From positions 40,521,258-40,585,257 of the forward strand of contig NC_052018.1 in the NCBI RefSeq assembly GCF_015832195.1: a stretch of DNA of 64,000 nucleotides, given 5' to 3'. A program made the translations under genes and the position numbers. This stretch comes from Motacilla alba alba (lineage: Eukaryota > Chordata > Aves > Passeriformes > Motacillidae). This document shows positions 36,530 to 46,660 of the stretch, in pieces. The notes beneath the pieces were generated by a model that made no database searches, had not been told where the DNA came from, and worked only from the letters and a program-made list of their open reading frames with translations. Numbering within the stretch: position 1 is the stretch's first letter; each line of letters starts with the position of its first letter.

Positions 36530-36800
36530 AATACTTATGTTGGTCTTCTCAGCGACTGATATTTCTATTATATTTTTAATTAACATTTTAATCCTTTAAA
36601 ATCATTTTAATCCTCGGGAAGCATGTTACAGAGTGAAATCGTTGCTATGAAAAGTGTCAAACAGATAATAGCTAAAATTAATGGTTTTGTGATATATCAA
36701 GTTTTCAAATTGTTCTTTTATTAAAAGAGCCTGACATTTTTCATTACAGTGAGCAGGGCTTTCTGAATAAAAAGTAAGCATGTACCCCAGATTACAGAAC
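36530..36800. promoter_or_regulatory. Possible conserved noncoding element
   Basis: The block contains 'tttttaattaacattttaat', then repeated 'tttaatcct' words, 'ctaaaattaatgg' and retained CpGs ('cagcgactg', 'cctcgggaag', 'aaatcgttg'). It resembles the enhancer-like block at 7.4-8.1 kb. It lies about 3 kb upstream of the CpG island. Confidence 0.35.
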
Positions 36801-38684
36801 ATTTAACTATTTGCATGATAAAGTCTTCCTCCCGGTTCTCAGTCTGTTGAAAGGGTTGTCAGTGGACTAGATAAGTATCTTTTGTGGTGGCAGATCGAAG
36901 CCCAAAGGTATCCCCGACTCCTCCTCATGCTCTTTCTTGTTTTAGCTAGGGCTCTTCCTGGCCCCCAAAGCCCTTTTCGAGACCAGGGCTCGCTGGGGCT
37001 TTACCACATACTGGGCTCAGCTGATTGTCATTGCACACCCATGCCAGGGGCTGCTCTCCCTGCTGCTTGGCTCAGAGTGCCATTGGTGGTTTTCTCATTT
37101 GAGCAGCTCAAGGCAACCTCTGAAAGGCTGTAACTCATAATAGGATCAATAACTGTGTGCATAATTGCAAAAATAATTCAGTAAGTGGATATGAGCTGCT
37201 GCAGACCTCATCTTTACACCTTTGTAAACACACAGTTCCCTGTATCACAGTCAAGCTCTTCCTTTCTGACATCTCTCAGTGCAGCACACACAAAAGTCAG
37301 AATACATAAACTGTAAATCCCCTACTTACTGGGAGCCATAAACAGATACAGGTAAAGATTATGACCCATAGGAAATGGGATCATTGTCTCAAAAATAAAA
37401 TATTAAGGCAATTCCTCTAAGAACTAGCCTTTTCTTAAAACCACCTTGGTATTTGATCTTAAATATGTCTTCTTGTCAAACAATGTGCTACTTCAGCAGT
37501 GAGCAGAGTCTTCTCTTTGTGGAAGTTCTGCAATGTTTTACTTGGATGTGGTTACTCCAATGGTTTTCTTCTTTCTGTTTTTTCTTCTTTAAATGGAGAG
37601 CAAAACGTTACCTGTGGTAGTAAAAGAATGGTGAAATGAGAGAATGAGTGATGCCATTAAAAACTGTGGGTTGCCAGCACATGCGCTCTTAGGCACATGC
37701 TGGATAATACATGGCTGTTTGCACAGGTCTGCTTTTTGTGCTGCGGAGGCTCATGTAATAAGCAGTGTAATGAAGCCACAGGTATAATGCACTGCTGCCT
37801 GAGGTCACCAATTAAGGCAATGTATGAAACCCAAATGAAATGTTTCCCCAACCCTCCCTACCTCTGTTTGGGTGCACAAAGCTCAATCAGGCAGTCAAGA
37901 GTTTGGAGATCTGTTTTAACAGAAACTTGCATAAATACATTAATGCATCAGGCTGACACTTCAGGAGATGTGGTTTATTACCCCGCTCTGGCACTAACTT
38001 GTTGAGAGCCCTGAATACCTCAGTTCCTCCTCTCCCCTTCCCAAAAGAAGGATAAATGGCATTTCTGTCCCTGGGGACACCTCTGTTAGTTGTCACATAC
38101 AGTCGATGTGAGGCAGGCCTGATCTGGCTTGCCTGTCTGCTCCCCTTCACACCCAGGGGATCCAGGCTCTAAAGAGACTGCAGCACAGAAGGGTGAGGGC
38201 AGCAAGCTGGGCACAAGAAATGCCCTCTTGGTGGGCACACAAGCACAAAACTGGAAGGACAAACAGCCACACTCACATCTGTCAGCATTTCAAATGAAAG
38301 TCAATCATGACCACACCATACTCCCAAGATGTCAGCACTAGATCTTTCTTGGGGAATGGCAGCATGCCCAAAACCTCCTGTCAAATTTAGTCCATTTTAT
38401 CCCTAACAGGGACCCGGGTGTCACATTTGTTGTTATGTCCTTGCTGCCCAAGCTGTGTCAGCCCCCTGACAGCTTTCTGATGATGTCAGAGCTGCTGGGT
38501 TTGACCTCAGCATCCATGTCTGGTTTGGGGGGCCAGCAGCAGAGATGTCCTCATCACCAGTGGTGCCATGGGAGCCTGGAGAGCGGAAGCAGTTTGGGTT
38601 AAACTGGGGAGTCGAGGGGAGGGAGGCAGCAGGTCTCTTTCCCTGTAGGCTCCTTGAGTCTGGATTTTGGTACCCCCTACCCTT
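36801..38684. other. Noncoding stretch
   Basis: No gene is supported. GC content rises after about 38 kb on approach to the CpG island. The segment 37130-37260 is AT-rich with 'cataattgcaaaaataattc' and may be part of a regulatory element. Short open frames overlap on both strands. Confidence 0.55.
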
Positions 38685-38708
38685 TCAAGGTCAATGCAGT
38701 GACCTTGA
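38685..38708. promoter_or_regulatory. Inverted pair of TCAAGGTCA nuclear-receptor sites
   Basis: TCAAGGTCA (38685-38693) and its exact reverse complement TGACCTTGA (38700-38708) flank the 6-base spacer ATGCAG. TCAAGGTCA is the extended half-site bound as a monomer by NR5A receptors (SF-1, LRH-1) and by the estrogen-related receptors. Two perfect extended half-sites in palindromic order are unlikely by chance. The pair lies about 1.2 kb upstream of the TATA element of the CpG-island promoter, so it may act as an upstream control site for it. Binding is inferred from the motif. Confidence 0.55.
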
Positions 38709-38854
38709 GGGCAAGCTACAACGTCTGTTTATTTTCCCAGGCTCTCTCTTGCAGTGGGAGTGGGGCAGAGGGGTGACAATGGCAGGGAGAAGGTAGCATC
38801 CTTTGTGGGGGGAGGCAAGGGGGACTTACTTCTGCTTGTGGTCGTACAGAGCTT

Positions 38855-39290
38855 GCACCTAGTATACAAACTAATTAAGACACTTCCTGTATTAAAGAAT
38901 AAACACCTACACATCGAAATCAGGCCACAAAATTAATAGTGTGGTAAATCAAATATTTTTAATAGTAAAATTCTTTTTTTTTTACCTAGACAGGAATTAT
39001 TCCAAAATCAAAATGAGGAAATAGTGACATGTTGGCTATAAAAAAATAAACAAATCCATTTATTTTCTCACAAAAAGCCCATGTAAGCTGTAAATCCTGA
39101 CCTGCATTAATTAAATTTCACTTTTAGAAAACAGTGGTGCAAATTCCCCTTAATCCACGAAGTCTGATTTAACTTGGGGGGTGATGGGAGGAGATTTCTT
39201 GATTCCCAGCAAAAATCTTTCTTGCATCCACTACAGAGCCTCAGTCTTTATTCCATCGTACAGTGAAAGAAATGCAAGGGGGTTTGAATG
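38855..39290. promoter_or_regulatory. AT-rich promoter-proximal element
   Basis: This AT-rich block lies just upstream of the poly-G tract and CpG island. It contains 'caaactaattaagac' and 'gcattaattaaattt' homeodomain-type cores and few repeats. Sharp juxtaposition of AT-rich TAATTA-bearing DNA with a CpG island is common upstream of developmental genes. No direct evidence of function is visible. Confidence 0.35.
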
Positions 39291-39292
39291 CT

Positions 39293-39345
<53 letters not shown>
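39293..39345 (+). repeat. 53-base G run
   Basis: An uninterrupted run of 53 G. It is ideal for G-quadruplex formation on the + strand. It sits at the upstream edge of the CpG island. Such a length is rare, and an assembly or base-calling artefact (poly-G reads) should be considered. Confidence 0.9.
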
Positions 39346-39346
<1 letters not shown>

Positions 39347-39348
39347 GG

Positions 39349-39390
39349 AAAAAGAAAAAAAAAAAAAAAAAAAAAGGAAAAAAAAAAAAA
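39349..39390 (+). repeat. A/G purine tract
   Basis: Directly after the G run and a 'tgg' spacer come A5, G, a long A run, 'gg' and a further A run. With the G run this makes almost 100 bases of nearly pure purine on the + strand, capable of triplex or nucleosome-excluding structure. Confidence 0.9.
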
Positions 39391-39883
39391 GCCGCCTTCT
39401 TTGTGTCCTTATCTCTCCCGATGCGTGTTACATGTTGCAGCAAAGAGCAGGGGCGCTGAAGCCGAGCCCAGAAATCCGACTGGATTTGACGACGCCCCCG
39501 GTAAACAGCGTGGCACAAAAGTCCATTGTGCTATGAGATAACTGCGGGGCTGAATGGGGGAGGCTGTCACGGGGGGGGATTGTTGGGCCAGTCACCATCG
39601 GATCACAGTCGAGGCCTGAATTCCTTTATGGTTCATCAGGGCCTGTTGGTACCACAGAAAGTGTCATGATCCTTTTTTTCACTGGGGCCAGATGGTGTCC
39701 TTTTCTGAGGCCTTCCTAATGCCCGGTTTTCCACATGTAAAACTCCTGGGAAAATGACCTAACTCACAGCTGCTTAGTGAGGCTTGAGCAGGTCTTTAGA
39801 AAGACTTCTGTCAGGAACAAGGCGGCGGTACCACTCCGGGGGAGCAGGGGGAGGCCACCAACACAAACCTACCCCTCGCCGTC

Positions 39884-39893
39884 TATATTTAAG
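39884..39893 (+). promoter_or_regulatory. TATA box, inferred start near 39915-39925
   Basis: TATATTTAAG stands in the CpG island with GC-rich sequence on both sides. On the + strand a start would be expected about 30 bases downstream, at the beginning of the most GC-rich part. Direction is uncertain because the reverse complement is also AT-rich, but the + reading is the better TATA match. Confidence 0.45.
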
Positions 39894-39919
39894 CGGAAAT
39901 AAAATCCCGCCTGGCCAGC

Positions 39920-40259
39920 GCCAGCCTGCGCGGGCCGGGCCGGGCCGAGGCCGGCGGGAGAGGCACCGTCGCTGGGCAGAGAAGTGCCAGGAGGGGCCGT
40001 GGGGCCGGCAGCCGCAGCAGCCGCTTTCCCTTCCCCGGCGAGCAGATGGCCTGAATAAAAACATAGAATGTGGTCCAGAAGGGTCGGGAGAGGACAAAAA
40101 GTGAGAGGTTCCCCAGGCCGCGGGCAGCCGCCCGGAGAGAGGGGAGGGAGGGAGCCGCCGCTGAAAGGGGAGAGCGAGAGAGGGGACTTTTGATGTCGGG
40201 AGGGCCGGGTTTGCCTCTCCTCTCCCTGAATGATTCCCCGAGGGGCCGCGGGACCGCAG
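39920..40259 (+). other. Putative first exon, probably 5' untranslated
   Basis: If transcription starts downstream of the TATA element, two donor-like sites could end a first exon: 'caaaaa|gtgaga' with GT at 40101, and 'ccgcag|gtgcgg' with GT at 40260. No convincing start codon and coding frame continue into either, so the exon would be an untranslated leader or part of a long noncoding RNA. RNA evidence would decide. The exon limits are guesses. Confidence 0.25.
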
Positions 40260-40420
40260 GTGCGGCGCTTAGAAAGCCCAAAGCCTTTTCTGTCGATAAA
40301 ATAATGCCTGGCCGGAGGAGCTCTCCCAAGGCTGCGAGGGATGCAAAGCTGAACAGCTTCTGTGGCCGTGCTTATTTTCCCCAGCCAAGGCGTTAGCAGT
40401 AATGATCTTGATAACTTTTA

Positions 40421-43400
40421 GCCGCGGTGATTGACCTTTTAGCCTTCACTGTACATAACTGTATCGGGATGTTTTCACTTGCCTGGCTTTGCCAGGGAAT
40501 GTTTTGGTTTGGGTCGATGAAAGCATCCATATCCCTCCTTTGCACATTTTTTTGGAAGCACTGTGTTTCCAGCCGTACATCTGTCAGTGTATCTGCAGAT
40601 ATTTCAGCAGCTGCTATACCTATCCTACAAGTTTTCCGATGGTATTCTATTTTCAGAAGCCAGCACATAAATAAGCACAGCTCAGTAAACATACCAACAC
40701 TCGGTTTTATTTTACTTGTTCTGTGACCCAGAACATGCTTTAATCCCAGTGTTAAATGCATTTCCCCTGATATATTTTAAAGTGAATATGGGAAGCTCCA
40801 ACAGGATTTCTTTCCTGAACATGGCCATCTAAGAAATTAAATAGAGCTGTCTGAAAAGTAGCTATAATTGTTCAGAGGAAATTGTGAGGACATTTTCATT
40901 AAAATGTTGTTTTTTCAGTTAAAAACTGAAAGCCAGAACTGAACAACTAGGCTAAAAGTCTTTCAGTGCTGATACGTTAAAAATCAATTTTGGTTTCAAA
41001 TATTTAATTTATGAAAAAAATACAAAAAGATGCTTACTCTGACATTTTTCATTTTTAGACTTGCACAGAACACTTCTATGAATGTTTCTCTTTTTTGGCT
41101 AAAATCTTTTTCTAACGTGTTTGTAGCTCCAACAGAATCCCAAACCTCATTTTTTGATTTTGCAGTCAGATCTGAGTGGAAAAGAAATGTACCATTGATC
41201 TCAGGTAGGTATTGTTCAAAGGTTTCTTTCTGTGCTTGTTAAGAATACAAGTTAACTTTGTTACAGAACATACATCCAGGGCATAAAAAGATGATACAAA
41301 AGAAAACAAGTAATTTTTCAATCTCACCTTCTCAGCTAAAAGAATAAAAGATGGAAGAAGTGTATGTAAAGATGCTCTCAGTTGCTCAGAATAGAGTAAT
41401 TTTTCAGTGTTCTTTGAGAGTGAAACTTAAACAAAAACAGCCCAAAAATGTTTGGCCATTCCAAACTGCTCTGCTCTGGAGCATCTGCCTTTGACCCAAA
41501 AACTACTGACATCCATGAATTTAGTTTCTCTTTGGTAACTTGCAGATTATTGATTTTATCGTTTGCCTGACATTTCACAGTGCATTGCCTCACTTACAGA
41601 AATGTTCAGCATTTACACAGTGATGTGAACTGTCATAAAGTGAGGTAACATTCCATAAAATCCTAAGGGGAAAAACACTTTGATGAGATGCAGTCCAACT
41701 TGGAAGGACTGTATTTTTTCTCAAGCTGTTCTAGGCTCACTCACCCTGAAAAAGCACATTTCAGAAGGGACAAGATAATTTTAAATAAGAACTGCTGTTT
41801 AAAAGGAAAAACGAAAAGGATGAAATCTTTTATAGTAACAAGAGCAGGAGTCACTATTGGTGTGTAACGTAAAAGAAGTGAAATGCACATGTACTTGCTA
41901 TACTCCGCTTTCAGCAGAGCAACAGAGTTCATGAGAAACAGCTTGTGCTTTACATTTTTGGTCTGCTCATTCCCCTTCTTGTTCTAAAATGTATCACTGG
42001 GCCTGAATACCCCCAAGAAATCAGGCAGAGGCATCCGGCACGTACTTAGGATCTGTGTCTTGCAACAGAAGGAGCCCGAGAAAGAGAGCCAGCCCTTCTC
42101 CTGCTGGGTCAGTCACATGCAGTCAGGCTTTTGCATAGAGCTAGCCTTCTGTCTCCTTCCTTTGAGGGGCAGAGTAACATTTTGTAATGACACAAAGAAA
42201 TTCTTCCCTCTCTTGGTCATAAAGACCCTCAGCACTAGATCCTCTTTATCAGCTGCTCTTTTCTTATAGGATACGATATATTTTATTTACATATGAATTG
42301 ATCAGTTTGTCCAGAAAACTTGGAAAGCCCAGTGGTTCACAAAAACATAAAACCACTCTACTTGTAGTCATTGCTGAAACTTGAAGAAAACAGCAGTCTC
42401 TCTGCTTTGCCTAACTCTTCATAATCTATATCCTCTCCATAATTCATGTTATTATTGTGCAGGGCTCATAGTTGGGATGTAATTAGTTAAATTTTATGGG
42501 TGACAAAGCAGAGAAACAAACTGCAATGAAATTATTACCACAGATGAAACAAAAAGTATTTGGCCACATTCTTCTTCTTTTGGGAAAAAGATCCCTATAA
42601 AATGCCTGGCTTTTCATTGCCTTTGAAAGTGGCTGTGCAGTTTGTGAGACACATTGCAATAAGCACTCAAAATCTTTTGTCCCGTGTCATGGGCACACAC
42701 CTACAGGTGCATGTGCAATACAAAAATGCATTTATTTCCAGGCTCTGCTGTCATTTCTTCTACTTTCCATATGCTACTATTAGCATGATGCAGCTCACCA
42801 ACAACTGTGTGGCTTGTAAAGCAGAAGAAACCTTGACAAAGATAAACAACAGGAAGATTTTCTGGCTTCGTGAGTTTTCATCCTTGTCTAATCAGGATCT
42901 TGCAATTTCTCTTGGTCTGGTAATTGAGAAACATCAAATGAAATTACTAAACGTAATTCTAACACAAACAAAAGTCCCCCTTCACATGAGGCGTGCTTGG
43001 GCTCCTTGTACCATGTAACCTCCTCCCTAGAAGAGGATGTGGAAGGCAAATGGGCTCTAAAAGCAACTACACAAAGCCAGAAAGCAAAAGTCCAGTGGAT
43101 AACCACATCTGTGTCGGGAAATTCCTAAATTATAGATAGCTGAAAGCAGACTGCCATGGGAAGGGTCACTCCGTGCTGTTCTCCTCACAGTCTTTCCCTA
43201 AGCAGTTATTACTAGACACTGTCAGGGACAGGAGCAGAAAGACCTTTGGTCCCGTTCAGTACAGCTGTTCTCTTGTTCCTCTGTTCTTATTTTATTCCAG
43301 CAACAAAGTCTATTTTTATTCATCTCCCTAGAACTGTGGCCAGCACGCTGGAAAGGATTTTACTAGGAATCCAGACTGCTGTGAGTGTTCATGGTACACA

Positions 43401-45331
43401 CAGGGACACTTTTTTCTTTCTTTGTCTGCACAGGGTCGCTGTGTCACAGGCATTCTCTATCTTCTCCAGCTCAGGGTGCTGAAATGCCTTGCAGTCAGGA
43501 GGAAATAGAGGCTTCAGTGGTTTTCTAGTAAGCCTGCAAACAACATTAATGTCACAACATGGGTAGTTTGACACCTATGTAAAAGTAAGGATGGCTCCTC
43601 TCCAGAATATGTCTGTCACTAGGTATTATCTATACTGAGAGCTTAAAAAAAGGCACTTATTTAATTCACAGGAATGATACTAAAATAACTCCACTGTGTA
43701 GGATTCCTTTACTTTCTGCTGACATGGATATCACCAGAGGAAAACATGAATCTAAATGTCATAGTTAAAAAGTGTCATAAATGTGTGGATCTGTGTGGAA
43801 AATGCAAAATAACTAATCTTTGCACACTGAGTCCCAACTCAACCCAAGCAAAGGACCAGTCTTAAATTCTGTTTCAGCCTTGTTTCCCATCTCATGTTAA
43901 TGGCAAAATCTCATGTTTAGCAAGGAGCATCATTCGTTACTGGATAAAACCATTCAGTTTTGTTCTCAGAAGAGAGTAGTTATAGGTCATGGTGCTGACC
44001 TCTTTGCCAGCAGCTTCACATGTCAGACACTCAGGAAGCCTATCAATAGTATGCTTCTAGTGTGTCCTAGAGATAGATTGGCTCCAGAAGGACTCTCTAC
44101 ATCCAGAAGGACTCTCTACATTTACTGTTGTTCAGGATTGCGCAGGAGGGATTTAGCCTCCATGCTGCAGTTGGTTTGCAGTCAGACTGCACCAGAATTC
44201 TTGCCTGGCACAATCAGTGCCATGCCTCATGCCTGGGCAGAGAAGTGGGATGGAGCAGGGAGGTGGCACGGCAAGGGCTGGAAGCAGAAGAGGCTGAGTC
44301 AGATGAGTTGCACGCTAAGCTGATCTCCATTCAGACCGAGGCAATAGGTGGGCAGCATTTTCCCCATATTGCCCCTGACGCTGAGGCCAGAGCAGCCCTT
44401 GCAGCCCCTGACAAGTGGAGGCATGAGTCACATTTCCTTAGTGTCTGCATGAGGGATGCAGTGTACCCGTGCCACAGGTCCCTCACTGCCATCGGCAGGC
44501 CTGTTTAGCATAGATGGATCGTGGCAGCACTGCAGCCTTCAGTCTAATGCCAGATGAAATTTATAAGAAATGTAATGCCAACTTGGACCAATGAAGAGTG
44601 ACCCTCAGTCTCTTCACAAAGTAACACAGTCACCAAACACACTCAGCCTTCAAATCACAGACTTGCTCCAAGTGTGCTGGAAATTGTCCAAAACCAAAAC
44701 CTGAGCACAGATTTCCTCCAGGAGCCTGGCAGAAAAAACATGGGTTTGATCTCTCTGGTAACTTGACAGGCTGCCATATCCAAACAACCACATTTAGGAG
44801 AGCCTGGCTTTCCATGTGAACACTGCCCTTCTGCTGGATAAATCCAGCCCTCTCTACTGGGTAAATTCACATATACTGATGTAAGTTAGCAGCAATGACT
44901 ATACAAATAGTCAAATCAGCAAACTGCACTGATCATCAACTACCACCAGAGCAAATCAAGCCTGTAAATGCCTTTGACTGTGGATGTCAGTCTATTAGAA
45001 GTTATGCACCCCAGTAAAGACTCCTGGCATGATATTCTGCAGCAAATAAATACCCATTTTTTGTTGCTAACCTGTCTTCTTGGTTACTCACCCAGGCAGA
45101 GAGCTCCCATCTGGGTTTATAAGAATAAGCAGTTTGATATGGAATTTCATAACATACTTACATGTTGCTCACATCCTTCTGTTGAGCTAAATTGATCTTT
45201 TTTCTTCTCATTTCCTGGGTAGATTGCATTTGGTCTATGAGTAAACACAGTGTAGCTGCCCCCTTTTCCCAGGCTTTCTAATGAGAATGTGCTGTCTGAT
45301 CAGGTGCATGCACTCTGCTGTCATTTGCAGC
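40421..45331. other. Noncoding stretch downstream of CpG island
   Basis: No coding exon is supported. The first 300 bases (to about 40720) still hold scattered CpGs ('agccgcggtg', 'tatcggg', 'gggtcgatg', 'agccgtac') and may be an intronic regulatory part. An exon-like segment bounded by 'catttttag' and 'ctcag|gtaggt' lies at 41060-41204. A 152-codon open frame at 42560-43018 has no recognisable domain. The segment 42455-42560 has 'gtaattagttaaatttt' and may be regulatory. Confidence 0.5.
44083..44120 (+). repeat. 19-bp exact tandem duplication
   Basis: Two identical adjacent units, 'tccagaaggactctctaca'. It lies within overlapping open frames on the + strand, which it keeps in different frames, so it gives no sign of coding constraint. 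Confidence 0.95.
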
Positions 45332-45347
45332 CTGACCTGAAGGTCAG
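45332..45347. promoter_or_regulatory. Everted nuclear-receptor half-sites (ER2-type)
   Basis: CTGACCT, GA, AGGTCAG: two perfect AGGTCA half-sites in everted order with a 2-base spacer. AGGTCA is the consensus half-site of class II nuclear receptors, although ER6-ER8 spacing is more usual than ER2. It could be chance. Confidence 0.35.
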
Positions 45348-46600
45348 AGGTGATTTGAGCAGGCTCAGGGATGCATACAAATCACATCCTCTTGTCTGTC
45401 TGTTTTGTTGACTGGTTCTCCTCAGGGTCATGGCTATCTTAAGTAGCAGCCTGAAGGATAAAGTGCGCCCTGTCTGAGCTGTAAAACTTTGACTTTGGAC
45501 CAATTGCATCTGACATACAGCAGCATGAGGGTTGGTTTAGCCTTTGGATTCAGAACAAATCACTGGCTATCAATAGCTGATAGTGACATGCAGTTTACTG
45601 AATGTCCCCTTTTCTCTGGCAGCTGTATATTCTTTGGGAAAAAAATGGATGTGTTTTTAAGTTTCTAAGGTCATGTTTTAAATATGATGTTGCACACACT
45701 CCATTAGAAAGTAAGTGTAGCAAATAAATAAATAGCCAGAAAATATTATGCTGTTTTACGAGTTTGCTCTTGGGCTCCCAGGTGGTGCACAGTATGGGCG
45801 GTGGGGGAATAGACATAAAATGGCATAAGAATGACCTACTCTAAAACAAAATTTATTTAGGATTAGCTCACTTACTAAAAACTTTCCAGGAATGATATTG
45901 AGGAACAGCCATGCAGAATAAAGCACTCTGTCCTCAAGACTGGTGTTCTGCAGGGAGCTTCTTTGCCAACACGGCTGCACCAGCATGGCAGTCGATGCAC
46001 AGGGTTATGGGCTCAGGAGCAGCATGTTCTACCCATACCCTCCCACTGTGCACAGACCACCAGGCCCAGCCCCACAGTCCCCATACTGCTTCTGCCATGA
46101 TGACAGGGCTTGCCAGTGCAGCAAGCACCCACTCGTGCTGAACCCAAAAAAGGAGAAGTTTTTAAGGCCACCAAGCAGCCATCAAAGAGTTACAGCTCTC
46201 AGCTGGCATCAGCCGAGGCCAGATTCAAAGCAGTGACCTGGAAGCAAGCGGCTCCGTATCACCCCCATGGGTTGCCCAGCCCCCTAACACTTCACTTATT
46301 AAAAAGTGACTCTGCCCTTGTGCCTCTGCAGCATCATACTAAATTCTTTTCTGCCTTATATATTTGTAAATCCATTTTATACAAAGGAACCACTCTTTTA
46401 TTGGTCAAAATGCTTTGGTGGCTTCTATTTATTATTCTATTAAGAATCACATTACTTTTGTCAACAATTGTATGTTTCATTTTCTCAGGTCTGCTGTCAC
46501 AGCACTGCTTGAAAATTTTTGGAAGTTTGTACAGGAGAATTCTACTGAGGGGAACTTTGTGTTCTCATTATATTGTAGCTTGGTAGAAAATGAAAAAGGG
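45348..46600. other. Noncoding stretch
   Basis: No gene is supported. The longest open frame of the window (46110-46586, 158 codons) lies here. It overlaps other frames and turns Leu/Ile-rich in its last third only because the DNA becomes T-rich. I do not regard it as coding. Confidence 0.6.
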
Positions 46601-46660
46601 ATTATTGTTGTTGTTTTGTTGTTGTTGTTGTTGTTATTATTATTACATATATATATATTA
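46601..46660 (+). repeat. Compound (TTG)n(TTA)n(AT)n microsatellite
   Basis: ATT/GTT trinucleotides with one 4-T interruption grade into TTA units and then a short AT run. Confidence 0.9.

Larger units (their letters stand above)
39391..40420. promoter_or_regulatory. CpG island, probable gene promoter
   Basis: CpG and GC content rise sharply here against the AT-rich background, most densely from about 39900 to 40330 ('gcgggccgggccgggccgag', 'ccggcgggag'). It is the only CpG island in the window. Islands of this kind almost always mark transcription starts in birds. Open frames through it on both strands (about 106-146 codons) are low-complexity Arg/Pro/Gly-rich shadows of the GC-rich DNA and are not called as genes. 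The gene it serves cannot be named from this sequence. Confidence 0.8.

Noticed and set aside
36857..36875. 'gtggactagataagtatctt' as a CR1 end
   Set aside because: Resembles the CR1 'ggactagatga' word, but the following bases do not match the CR1 3' end.
39784..40396. Arg/Pro/Gly-rich open frames in the CpG island
   Set aside because: Several frames on both strands are open at once because stop codons are rare in GC-rich DNA. None resembles a known protein.
42560..43018. 152-codon open frame on the + strand
   Set aside because: No domain, no promoter or splice signals that fit, and a composition typical of noncoding DNA.
46110..46586. Longest open frame (158 codons, + strand)
   Set aside because: It has no domain or family resemblance, other frames are open over the same bases, and its hydrophobic end follows T-rich DNA. 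The length is within chance for 64 kb of AT-rich sequence.
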